Shown here in pieces: positions 42,172 to 52,449 of a stretch of DNA of 64,000 nucleotides. The notes below the pieces were generated by a model. It saw only the letters and a list, made by a program, of their open reading frames with translations. It searched no databases and was not told the origin of the DNA. Position 1 is the first letter of the stretch. Each line of letters begins with the position of its first letter. The position numbers and the translations under genes were made by a program. The DNA is from Taxillus chinensis (taxonomy: Eukaryota > Streptophyta > Magnoliopsida > Santalales > Loranthaceae). Location: NCBI GenBank assembly GCA_023512835.1, contig CM042085.1, forward strand, positions 49,719,569 through 49,783,568, read 5' to 3'.

Positions 42172-42671
42172 NNNNNNNNNNNNNNNNNNNNNNNNNNNNN
42201 NNNNNNNNNNNNNNNNNNNNNNNNNNNNNNNNNNNNNNNNNNNNNNNNNNNNNNNNNNNNNNNNNNNNNNNNNNNNNNNNNNNNNNNNNNNNNNNNNNNN
42301 NNNNNNNNNNNNNNNNNNNNNNNNNNNNNNNNNNNNNNNNNNNNNNNNNNNNNNNNNNNNNNNNNNNNNNNNNNNNNNNNNNNNNNNNNNNNNNNNNNNN
42401 NNNNNNNNNNNNNNNNNNNNNNNNNNNNNNNNNNNNNNNNNNNNNNNNNNNNNNNNNNNNNNNNNNNNNNNNNNNNNNNNNNNNNNNNNNNNNNNNNNNN
42501 NNNNNNNNNNNNNNNNNNNNNNNNNNNNNNNNNNNNNNNNNNNNNNNNNNNNNNNNNNNNNNNNNNNNNNNNNNNNNNNNNNNNNNNNNNNNNNNNNNNN
42601 NNNNNNNNNNNNNNNNNNNNNNNNNNNNNNNNNNNNNNNNNNNNNNNNNNNNNNNNNNNNNNNNNNNNNNN
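42172..42671. other. Assembly gap, exactly 500 N
   Basis: A run of 500 N, a round number typical of a scaffolding placeholder; true distance unknown. Left of it is Tat copy B RT, right of it Athila internal sequence. At least the Athila 3' LTR is expected in the gap. Confidence 0.98.
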
Positions 42672-43646
42672 CATGTTTCCTAAGTATGCAACCTTATCAT
42701 GCTGAAATAGGCATTTCAGTAAGCAAAATGAATTATAATTTAGCTCATTCATGTTCATTCCTCTAAATCCAACAACCATGCAGTCTCATTACTGAAAATC
42801 AGATATCAAGAAGCATTCTATGCTAAAATAGAACTTAGCTACCCTTAAACTCCTCGCCAAGGTCAGAACTGCCTCACTCAGATATAACTTTTCTTTTCTC
42901 TCATGCTCTAGCCCAAGATCAATACCTAACAAATAGGGGTAGAAAAACTCCTCACTACATTTTCCATTAGCTATTGATTAAGTTCTTGCCAAGTAAACAT
43001 GAGAGTTCCAAATTGTGCTCATCAAAGGAAACACACACTCTATTCTACTTACTAATAAACACTTGGAGCTAAAGATTTAAGCTTACACTTTGGAAACAAA
43101 TTGCAAAACAAAGCAACTTAGCCATTATGGCTGCAACACGAAAACAAAAACACATATAAACAGTAAGCCATTGTGGCTTTTATTCTGAAAACATTTTTTT
43201 TCTTTGTTTTTACTGTTGTTGGCTTTTTCCACACTTCTTTTTAGTAATAACCTTACAAGGTTGCATTTTATGCTCTCCCTTGATGGATTATTCACTCTTT
43301 TTTTTACTCATTATTTTTTTTACTTGCCTTTTTCTTTGCTGGAAGGAGAGAAAAATGTATCTCAATCCCTTTATTACATGACACTCTAGGCTCTTTGGCC
43401 TCTTATGGCACAATGACACCAACACCAAGCACTGAGCACAAATAAGTAGTCATCATGCATACTTAACTCCTACCATTAAATAACTAATGTTGAATGCAGA
43501 GAAGAGCAAAGCAAACTATTACCCATACCCAAAAATGTCACTCAAGGGCTCGAAAGAGGCTGCCAATCTCATTTTTTTTGTATTTTCTTTTTCCCTCAAC
43601 TTTAAGGGCCACCAAGGTCTATCATAATATGTCATGCTCCTATTAA
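42672..43646 (-). mobile_element. Athila 3' internal region
   Basis: 42672-43267 aligns with 54392-54986, the stretch that precedes an Athila LTR on the minus strand. No reading frame. It ends at 43647, where chromovirus LTR sequence begins. It is most simply the downstream part of the Athila element whose gag starts at 52262. Confidence 0.75.
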
Positions 43647-43980
43647 TGTGGTTGCTCACCCCTCCTACTGTGATGTGTTTTCTTTCAGGAACCTACAGGC
43701 ATTAGGTGGGAACACCAAGGTGGAAGACGGTTCTGTTTTGTGGCTTGTTTAATGTTATTTGTAGTATGTGATTTTTGTGAGACCTTGTAACCCCGATGGG
43801 GAGATATTGTAAAGGATTTTGTTGTAATAAAGATTTGTTTGGTTTGTGAATGTTACATGTATCTTAAATTTATTAAATGGTGTCCTGTGTGGGAATGTTG
43901 TACCCTACCCCTTTATCCTCCTTGTGGGTAAAGGGGAGTCATGAACCGGTTTCCTCGAGTTAGAAATTTGGGGCGTAACA
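43647..43980 (+). mobile_element. Chromovirus 5' LTR remnant
   Basis: Matches 48963-49296 nearly base for base and ends GGGGCGTAACA. About 1.4 kb of the LTR, including the promoter, is missing. The left neighbour is Athila sequence without an LTR start, so a deletion has removed the boundary. Confidence 0.9.
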
Positions 43981-43983
43981 GTA

Positions 43984-43999
43984 TGGTATCAGAGCATGG
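43984..43999 (+). other. Primer-binding site (tRNA-iMet) of the chromovirus
   Basis: TGGTATCAGAGCATGG three bases after the LTR end, the standard plant initiator-Met primer site. Confidence 0.93.
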
Positions 44000-44608
44000 T
44001 CTAGTTGGCCTAGGGTAGTGGACGGACTTGGTTATCTTGAGTCCTTTGGAGGATCCTGGAGGGACGTGCCTGATCAACATGGTCCTCTTGGAGCCTCTAA
44101 GGTGTACTTGGGGTAGTCTAGTCTTGTGGTAGGATTTGCATACATTGGCATTAGGGCACTAGTTGCAATTGCTGTTTATGTATGAATGTATGGATAACTG
44201 TGGGAATGTTTTAAATGAAAAAAAAAATTAATTGTGCAACTCTGATATATTGTGACAACTTAAGCATGACTACAAAGAAAAGAACATGTGGTATGGAATT
44301 TGTGTACTAGTGGACTTGTGCAATGTGAACGAACTACATAGAGATAATACTGTTGATATTCTGAAAATGACTAGGTGAGATATGTGAATGCTTAAGTGTG
44401 TGCCTTTGTATGGTATTGTGTGGAATAAGCAATATGGTGTTCAAAACGATGAGATATTCACTTGAGTATAAATGATATGTGCAATGTGAAGGTGTGAACT
44501 TGTATAGTCTGTGAAATGTGAATCTGCGAATCTGTGTGGTGATAATGTGTGTTTTGAGATTAGTTATAGCTCCATACGCCTAGTCGGTAATGGTATTGAG
44601 AGCGTTGA

Positions 44609-45080
44609 GTGTTAACCTGGAGCGCTAACTCCTCGTGTACCCAGCCTCTGAAAAACATTATGACCCGTACGACAAAAGAGCCCGCCACCCAGGCTGGGCA
44701 AGTGGAAGAGCTACAGGCTGTAAGTAATGATCTTCACATGGTAGAGATTGGCATTTTAACCCTGATTATTCCAAAATTGAGGGATGAAATTCGATAACTG
44801 ATTAAGAGCGAGGCACACCGAGGGTGGTCAACCCACATCATTTGGAGTAGCTCGGTTGAAGATCAACTGAAGCATTGTTGTCCTGATCAGCAGAAAGGAC
44901 CCCAAGAGGCAGAGGGGGGCAATCAGAAGATGGCCACAAGTTTCGAGACGGGGGTCACTCCCTCAACAAATCCATATGAGACCAGTTTCCCAAAGGGTTG
45001 TTCTTGTTGTAGACAACCAGGACATTGGAAAAGAGGGTGAAGCAGGAAGCAGTACTAGTGTCGCATCTGTGGAAAATAAA
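44609..45080 (+). pseudogene. Chromovirus gag remnant with zinc knuckle
   Basis: Segments: MTRTTKEPATQAGQVEELQA (44658 on), a stop at 44795, then SEAHRGWSTHIIWSS and a knuckle CSCCRQPGHWKRG followed by TGA where the last Cys should be (TGC to TGA). CRICGK follows at about 45061. The capsid core between the N-terminus and the knuckle is missing. The protein would bind the element RNA. Confidence 0.7.
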
Positions 45081-47090
45081 TAAAAAATAAAAAAAGGGTA
45101 AGCAAGTGAGATTTGGCAAGCCTCGTTCGGGTTTTTTTTACCCACATCTAGAAAACATTTCTCTAGGGGCTGCGGGTGTGCTTTTGCATGGTAGGGTCAT
45201 TCCTTTGGTCTGTATCTTGTGGGAAGTGGGTTTAAAGGAGAGGAGAAGGTGTAAAAATGGTACATTCTACTCGTCAGGTGTCTTGTGTTTCATTACATGT
45301 GTTAAGAATGTGCAGAAAATGTGGCATTGTGTTGTTGTATGTGTTGCATAAGTGGTAAAGGTATATAGCGGAGTTGCTACGTGTGGGTGTTGCGACACAT
45401 ATGCGTAGAGAAGGACGAGGCATGGTGTATTGGTATAGTAACTGTGATTTGAGGATGAGGAAGAGTATTAGAAGTGATGTTATTTATGTTATTCCTTGTC
45501 TGGTGTTATTAAAATGTTGGTAAATTGGGACAAAGGTTGTTTGATTCCCAGACTTGAGTCAGTTGGCAGTTTTTGCTTGGAAGGGGTATTAGTGCTACTC
45601 CTTGGGGAGAGATTTATGTCGGGCAGATGTCACAAAGGGGCATGTTTTAGAGCAGTGTTGGTAGGCGGATGACCTGCATCTGTGCTCTTGGAAACCTTTC
45701 ATGTGCAGTATCACGCGGTTAGTGAGATAGTTCACACCATCAAGGTGTTGGTGTGTTTGGGAGCTATGCGAAAGTCCCGAATCAGGAGTTTGCATTCCTT
45801 GTTTCCTGTGCCTACCCAGAGAAATTGCAGTGATCACATTAAGCTGAGGCTAAAGCCTGAGTATTTCTTGGTCCATTTGAGTGTTTTGTTGGTGTGTGGA
45901 GATAGAACGTGATGGTTGGTGTAGCGGAGTTGGTGGTTCATGAGGTGGAGTATGTCCTGGAGGCAAGGGATTCCCTTATGACCTATGAGTGGTGACAAAG
46001 AGGATTCCGTTATTGTCATGTTGCAGGTAGGAGAGTTTTCCAGGGTGGAAAGAACTACGTTTTTGGCAACTACCCGGCGTCAAAGGATTCCTATCGCATG
46101 GAATGTCTGCCGACTGAGTAAGGCGTTATGACTTGGGTTATAACATAAGCCTTAGTTAGTGAAGGCTGTGTGGGACCTTGGTGGATCCCTATTTGTCCGT
46201 CATCAGAGAGGTGTTATTTGTGTGGCATTCTGGTTCATGGGATTCTTTAGTAGATTTTCAACGTTGGTGATTGGTGTCAACCCGATAGTAGATTTTGGTC
46301 TTGCCGTGATTGGGTATGGTACTGAATTTGTTGTTTTGAGTTACTCATTGGACTCCGTTGGGCGTCCTGTTGACTGTGACCGAATTGGTGGAGGGCAAAC
46401 TTCATCCTAGTATAGCTGTGTCCTGGATTGTAAGCTATGGAGAGCCATCATTGGTGTTGGTTGGGTTTTAATGTGCCTTGCTAGCGGATGTATTCCTCGG
46501 ATCCCTAAGCCTGTTCTGTGTTAGCGTGAGGGGATTCAGCTGTGATGCTGGTGTTGCTGTGGTGATATCCCTATGTGGGACTTTGATTGTGGTTTACATC
46601 ATGCTCTTATCCTGTTTGTTTGTATTTTGTTGTGACCTCATGGTGCTTGCTGTAAGGGTGAGGTCTACATCTGGGGTGTGGCTGCGTGGTAAATTGTTGG
46701 TGTCCGTTGCATCAAATCTTAGTGGTGGGTTACTGTTGGGATACCTTTAATTGGGGAGTGTTGGTTCTATTGTGACGCGCGTAGGCTGATGGTGTTGGCC
46801 TTGTTCGGTTGTCGGGGTCTTAGCGAATCTGTGGTAGGTTTCTCAACCTCACTATTGTCAAACTTACTCACATGAGTTGTTGTCAGCGCGCTAATTGGCC
46901 AAGCTCTAGTTCTTGTTATGCTCATGGGTGTTATGTGTTGCTTTGATCTTCTCGTGATGTTTGCTACTTGGTTTCTCTTTTCGGGGACGAAAAGTCCAAA
47001 GGTGGGAAGGTTGTGAGGAAACTCCATGCGGATGAGTTTGTATGGTGTTGGCGAATGGGCAGTAGAACGTTAAACGTGTAGTAGTGTTTT
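45081..47090 (+). other. Unrecognised interior of the chromovirus derivative
   Basis: Two kilobases, G/T-rich on the plus strand, in which I find no protease, RT, RNase H or integrase motif in any frame. Several 60-140 codon frames are present on both strands without family features. The sequence may be severely decayed pol or unrelated filler, as in non-autonomous large LTR derivatives. Confidence 0.45.
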
Positions 47091-47100
47091 GTTTGTGTTA

Positions 47101-47178
47101 GCTGAGGAGGAGACATGGGAACGTGAGTCCATGATGCGTGAGCAGTACCCAGAGTTGTTCGAGGACGAACAATCTTAA
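47101..47178 (+). pseudogene. Chromodomain C-terminal end
   Basis: Reads AEEETWERESMMREQYPELF then EDEQS and a stop. EATWE-type sequence followed by MRxxYPxLFE is the characteristic end of the integrase chromodomain in Tekay-like chromoviruses. The same peptide is on the minus strand near 60550-60640. Chromodomains direct integration to marked chromatin. Confidence 0.82.
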
Positions 47179-47521
47179 GGGTGGGAGGCGGCTATAGTGA
47201 TGTGCTTTCTTGCATTGGTTGTTTATGATTTGGTGTATTTGTATTGTTTGTATTGGTTGTTTATGATTTGGTGTATTTGTATTGTTTTTTAGACATGTGT
47301 TTATATTTGAGATATGTTTTTGAGATTGAGACTTGTGTTTGTGATATGCGGGTATGTGGCATATGCATTGTGATGCTTGTGGTTATGTATATGCATTGTG
47401 ATACATGTGGTTATGATTGTGGTGGTGCTTTGTGAGCTTGCGGATGTATGTCCTGTTATACTGTGTTTGTTATTCCTCGCAGTCCTAGTGGCATGTAGTT
47501 TCTTTTCGAGGACGAAAAGTC

Positions 47522-47536
47522 TTAAGGGGGAGAGGA
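47522..47536 (+). other. Polypurine tract of the chromovirus
   Basis: TTAAGGGGGAGAGGA directly precedes the 3' LTR start TGTAATGACCC. Related decayed tracts occur at about 47174-47188 and 46999-47012. Confidence 0.85.
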
Positions 47537-47881
47537 TGTAATGACCCGTGTTTTGGGTAGAACAAGCTGGAACGAAGATGAACAATACCCTGGGCGAACG
47601 CTTGGGTCGAAAGGTGGAAGACCCAAAGATTTGGGTTGTAGGGTCGAAGACCGAGGGTCGAAGTTCGAAGGTTTGAGGGTCGAAGGTTTGATCTTGGAGA
47701 CAGATCTTCAAGGCTGCATTTCCAGCGAGTCTTCGAAGGAGTGTTTCTATGAGTCTTCGTGGCTTGGTTGTGTAATGAGCTCAAGTGGGAGTGTGTAGAG
47801 GCTGCGTGTGACAATGACCACATTCGGATTGTGGGTATTTTGTCCTGTGTGGAAACGGAGTGGTTAGTTCATGTTTTATTT

Positions 47882-48030
47882 ATCAAAACTACGTCGTTTT
47901 GATGGTGTGTTTCATTTATCAAAGCTACGTCGTTTTGATGGTGTGTTTCATTTATCAAAACTACGTCATTTTGATGGTAGGATTTCATTTATCAAAACTA
48001 CGTCGTTTTGATAAGTGAGGTCTATATAAG
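47882..48030 (+). promoter_or_regulatory. LTR promoter: four ACGT palindromes and a TATA box
   Basis: ATCAAAACTACGTCGTTTTGAT and close variants at 47882-47903, 47918-47939, 47954-47975 and 47991-48012, spaced about 36 bp, followed by TCTATATAAGG at 48021-48031. The palindromes have an ACGT core, the target of plant bZIP factors. The same palindrome with a nearby TATA box occurs in the LTRs at 56509 and 52450. Confidence 0.75.
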
Positions 48031-48195
48031 GAGGAGCTCTCTTTGTTTTAGGTTTAGGGTTTTTGTTGTCAGCCGTCGCAGAGAGAGAGAGAGTGGGAGA
48101 TTGAGAGAGAGAGAGCTCCAGTTCGTGGCTGCCGTTGTCATTCCCGTGGTTGGACAGTGTTAGGCGTGGAGGCAAGAGCGTGGAGGATCTTTGAG

Positions 48196-49004
48196 GTAGG
48201 GGTTCTGTTCTTCCTTGAACCTATCCCAGGGCTTTGGCCTTGTGATAGGCAATGTAGCTGTTTGGTTTTACATATATAAATATGTAAATTCATATAGGTG
48301 TGATCTCCTATATGAATGTTGGCCTTCAATGGCGTGTTTTGCTTGGATGTATATATACACGCATGTTAAGTGTTTGATATTATACCTGTGAGGCCATGCA
48401 TGTTAAGTGTTTGATATTATGCCTGTGAGGCCACACATGTTATGTGTTTGATAATATGTCTGAATGACCACCCACATTATGTGTTTGAGATTATACCTGT
48501 GTGGCTGGGTTCGTGAGCCTATGAATGTATGCATGCTAAGTGTTTGATGTTATGCCTGTGTGGCCATGTGTGTTGCGTGTTTGCTTGTACACCCGGTGGC
48601 TGTGGAAGCCCGGGCTTGTTTTATTGAACCCGGTGGCTGTGGAAGCCCGGGACTGTTTATGTTAACCTGAGGCTTTGGGAACTATTTGCCTGAGAGGCGG
48701 TTAAATCATTGGCCTGAAGAGGCATTTAAATCACTTGCGGTTAAATCATTGACCTGAAGAGGCAGTTAAATCACTTACTTGAGGTGGTTAAAGTGTTAGC
48801 CTATGGGGCTGTGGAGCCTGCGTGGCTGGGGCTGAGATTGCGCCCGTTCGTGTGGTGTGTTTCCTTGCTATTTGTTTCTGTCACGTCACTCCACTGGTAC
48901 ACGCTCTCATATAGATGATAGGTGCATGGGATGGGTTGGGGGAGACATGATCCCTACTGAGCTGTGGTTGCTCACCCCTCCTACTGTGATGTGTTTTCTT
49001 TCAG
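48196..49004 (+). other. Putative intron within the chromovirus LTR
   Basis: Donor TTGAG|GTAGGGG at 48196 and acceptor TTTTCTTTCAG|GAACC at 49004, with a branch-point-like CTACTGAG at about 48954. The same pair is conserved at 122/848 in the first LTR and at 57798/56899 (minus) in the solo LTR. The interior consists of degenerate repeats without coding capacity. Splicing is inferred from sequence only. Confidence 0.45.
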
Positions 49005-49296
49005 GAACCTACAGGCGTTAGGTGGGAACACCAAGGTGGAAGACGGTTCTGTTTTGTGGCTTGTTTAATGTTATTTGTAGTATGTGATTTTTGTGAGACC
49101 TTGTAACCCCGATGGGGAGATATTGTAAAGGATTTTGTTGTAATAAAGATTTGTTTGGTTTGTGAATGTCACATGTATCTTAAATTTATTAAATGGTGTC
49201 CTGTGTGTGAATGCTGTACCCTACCCCTTTATCCTCCTTGTAGGTAAAGGGGAGTCACGAACCGGTTTCCTCGGGTTGGGAATCGGGAGTGTGACA

Positions 49297-49831
49297 GTTT
49301 AGCATCCTTCTTGCTGAGCAAGTATCTCAAGGCAGCATGGTCGGTGTAGACAATTACCTTCGTTCCCAATAAATACGACCAAAATTTATCGCAAGCAAAC
49401 ACCACAGCGAGTAACTCCTTCTCTGTAGTAGTATAATTAAGCTGGGCCTCATTGAGTGTGCGACTGGCATAAGCCTGCGTTGTCGTTCAACAGTGGGCGT
49501 GTGAGTCTCCTCCATCAAAATTTTGTGCATGCAAATTGCTGGACTGATCCCTTTAATATCATCAATAGTCCATCCCAAAGCCTTCTTATGACTTTTGAGT
49601 ACCCTTAACAATTGCTGGCTTTCTTTAGCAGCTAGCTAGTGATGCAACAATTATTACTGGGTACCTTCCCGTTGAATCTAAAAATTCATATTTTAGATGT
49701 TCAGGGAGTTGTTTCAGTTCTGGAAGTTGTTCTTTAAGTGTAGAAGGTTCTTCGGATGTTAAAGGTTGCTCCTCAACTTGCTCAACCTCAGCTTCCAGTT
49801 CTTCTTCCTTGCTTAGTTCAGCAAATTCAAC
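49297..49831 (-). pseudogene. Athila RNase H fused to RT start by deletion
   Basis: From high to low coordinates: linker (LRVLKSHKKALGWTIDDIKG), the RT start [19 protein letters not shown], then at about 49471 an abrupt jump to [20 protein letters not shown] and [20 protein letters not shown], which is RNase H. The whole RT palm, including YVDD, is missing. The frame is cut at 49296 by the chromovirus LTR. Confidence 0.9.
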
Positions 49832-50437
49832 CTACTGCAACAAGTGGTCAAGGCTCTCGGTGACTATGTTCTCTTCAAAGTATTCTTCCATGAAGTTTGC
49901 TATGTCATCCACCCAAAAGCAGTTTGAATAGTCATCCCGCCTTCTCAATGATTTCTCCATATTAAATACCACTGCCTCTTCATCCACACGAAGAGTCATC
50001 TCTCCTGAACTCACATCAATAAGTGCACGGTCTGTTCTCAGAAATGGTCTACCCAAAATGAGCTGCACTCCTCTATCCTCTGCCATGTCTAGCATGACAA
50101 AGTCAGCAGGGAAAATGAACTTATCCATCTTCACTAACACATCTTCTATAATCCCCTCCGGCTTCCCAATGGATCTATCAGCGAACTGCAGAGAAATGGA
50201 TGTGGGCTTCATCCCTTTCAGGCCTAATCTTCTGTATATTGACTTGGGCATTAAATTTATACTCGCCCCCAAATCGCAAAGATCTTGCTCCAAGTGTGAG
50301 CTTTTGATCGTGCAGGACAACGTGAAGCTACCCGGATCCTTAAGCTTTGGTGGTAGCTTGTGCTGCACCACAGCACTAATCTCATTGGTCAGCACTACCG
50401 TTTCGCAATCTTCGTAGCGTCTCTTGTTAGACAGCAA
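49832..50437 (-). pseudogene. Athila aspartic protease
   Basis: An open frame of about 200 codons: KLPPKLKDPGSFTLSCTIKS, LCDLGASINLMPKSIYRRLG (active site D-L-G, the Athila variant of D-S/T-G), ADRSIGKPEGIIEDVLVKMD and VQLILGRPFLRTDRALIDVS. It is entered by a frameshift from gag near 50440 and ends at a stop at 49832. Matches the Athila lineage of Gypsy elements closely. Confidence 0.93.
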
Positions 50438-52262
50438 GTTTTTTAGGAATTTGACATTTGGGCATCTGCTCTAAAGCTTCAACGAAGGGAATGTTCACTT
50501 CCAACTTCTTGAACATCTCCAAAAATTTACAGAACTGAGCGTCCAACTTTTGCTTCCTTAGCCTCTGAGGATAAGGCATAGGAGGCTGATAAGGTGTTGG
50601 TTTTCCATTTTTAGGCTGACTAGCTGCCGCCTTTTCCTTCTCTTGCTGCCCAGCACTGCTCTCTGCTCTTTCTTCTTCGTTATCCTTTGTTGATTCTGCC
50701 ACAGTATTATTTTCTCCAACGTCAATTGAGCTTTCCTCTCTTTCTTTAGGCTGAAGCTCTTTCCCACTTCTGTGCATAATAGCCTTACAGTGCTCTCTTG
50801 GGTTAACTTCAGTATTGCTTGGGAAACTGTTTGATGAAGAGGGTTTCACTGCATTTGCTAGCTGACCTATTTGCTGTTCTATATTCTTCATAGATGTTCC
50901 TAGGTCTTAAACAGAGGTGGTAAGGGATTCAATTCGTGTTTCTCCTCTGCTCAACCGGTCAGTTGCCTGCTTAGCAAATTGGTATAAAAAATTCCTCATT
51001 TCTTCATCTTTGGCTTTCTCTTTGTCCTCCTCCTTTTGCTGTGGAGGTCTTTGAAATCCTGGAGGGAGTTGATTATTAGGTTGAGATCCTTCACCATAGT
51101 GTGGCGCTCCATAGGTTTGAGCTTTGTTCTGCCTCTGCCACACATATGGTTGTTGAGCACTTCCCTGCCCTTGCTGAATCTGATAATTATTTGAGGAGGT
51201 AGAATTCTGATGTTGGTGCTGATATCCACCTTTGTTTCCAATATACAAAGCATCCTCCTGAGTTGGGTCTGATGTGCCGTCTCCTCCAGTACTTTGTTCT
51301 GCTCTCCCTTCCATCCGTACAGACATGACTGACATTTGTTCAGTCAGCATGTTCATCTTTTTGGTTAACTCATCAAGCTGGTTTGAGTTAGAAACCGCAG
51401 CTACAGACTCTGGTTTGGAATGTGTTTTTCTGTCAGTGGACCATTGGCAATTTGACATTGCCATCCTCTCAAGCAACTCCACTGCATTAGCCGGTTCCAT
51501 CATCATGAAGGCTCCACCAGCTACTGCATCAACCATGTTTCTGATTGAAGGTTGCAGGCCCATGAAGAAGGACTCAACCTACAACCATTCTGGTCTTCCA
51601 TGGTTAGGACAACGCCTAACCAAGTCCTTGAACCTCTCCCATGCTTCATAGAGAGATTCATCCATATGCTGGCTGAATCGGCTTATTTGGCTCCTCAGGT
51701 GCATCACTTTTGTTGGTGGGAAGTATTTTGAAAGAAATTTCTCCCCCATTTGATCCCAGGTAGTAATGCTCCCTGTTGGTAATGACTGAAACCAGCCCAG
51801 CGCTCTATCTCTCAACGAAAAGGGAAAGAGTCGCAGCTTTATCGCGTCATCTGTTACACCATTGATTTTGATGGTGTCGCATATTTGCAAGAATCTCACT
51901 AGATGATTGTGAGGAACATCTAATGCTGATCCTCGAAATGCTTCTTGCCCAACCATCTGCAGCAGCGCAGGCTTCAGCTCAAAGTTATTTGCTTGGACCT
52001 GCACCCTTCTAATGCCTGAGTACTCATCTGAAAGTACAGGTCTAGCATAATCCATGAAGGTCCTAGGCTGATAACCTCCTTGGCCATTATGACCCTGATC
52101 TTCTCTTGCTCTGTTTTCGGCCATGTTTTCTTCACACAAGGTATTTAAGCCTTCCAACTGTTGTTCAGCTGCAGCTAACACCCTATGTGCCCTTCGCTGC
52201 TCTCGCAACGTCCGTTCGATTTCTGGATCGTATGGCAACAACTCTCCATGAGTTTGACGCAT
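50427..52262 (-). pseudogene. Athila gag
   Basis: One frame with two stops (near 51579 in RPEWL*VESF and near 50907 in TSV*DLG), both explicable as Gln codons turned to stops. Start MRQTHGELLPYDPEIERTLR at 52262. The gag core has NHLVRFLQICDTIKINGVTD, RLFPFSLRDRALGWFQSLP, WDQMGEKFLSKYFPP and EAWERFKDLVRRCPNHG. A Gln-rich region (NYQIQQGQGSAQQPYVW), a coiled coil (SNQLDELTKKMNMLTEQMSV) and PMPYPQRLRKQKLDAQFCKF follow. The order and motifs are those of Athila. The start is about 165 bp after the primer-binding site. Confidence 0.92.
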
Positions 52263-52425
52263 ACACTGAGGAATTTAATCAAACACCTACAAGCACCCTT
52301 GAAAATTAACAAAAACAGAGAAACACCGGGTAACTCCACACTAGTAAAACAGAAAATTAAAAATCCAGATCGCAAATAAACTTAAGCACCTAATGTCACC
52401 TAATCCTAACAACGTTTGGCTTGCC

Positions 52426-52443
52426 TCCCCAGCAACGGCGCCA
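52426..52443 (-). other. Athila primer-binding site (tRNA-Asp)
   Basis: The minus strand reads TGGCGCCGTTGCTGGGGA, differing by one base from the usual Athila site complementary to tRNA-Asp. Six bases separate it from the LTR end at 52450. Confidence 0.92.
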
Positions 52444-52449
52444 AAAACT

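Larger units (their letters stand above)
43647..49296 (+). mobile_element. Short chromovirus (Tekay-like) derivative inserted in Athila
   Basis: 5' LTR remnant 43647-43980, tRNA-iMet primer-binding site, gag remnant with zinc knuckle near 45000, about 2 kb of unrecognised G/T-rich sequence, the chromodomain-end peptide at 47101-47178, a polypurine tract and a complete 3' LTR. The total is 5.65 kb, far too short for a full pol, and no RT or integrase can be read. The 5' LTR lacks its U3 promoter, so this copy cannot be transcribed in the normal way. Confidence 0.8.
47537..49296 (+). mobile_element. Chromovirus 3' LTR
   Basis: A 1,760-bp LTR, TGTAATGACCCGTGTTTTGG to GGGAGTGTGACA. U3 holds GGGTCGAAG micro-repeats (about 47600-47700) and four copies of a 36-bp promoter unit. 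TATA is at 48021-48030, followed by an (AG)n run, a putative intron (48196-49004) and an AATAAAG signal near 49142. The right flank is Athila RNase H on the opposite strand. Confidence 0.92.

Noticed and set aside
46159..46750. Hydrophobic frames suggesting a small membrane protein
   Set aside because: G/T-rich DNA produces Val/Leu/Cys/Phe-rich frames by composition; no other support.
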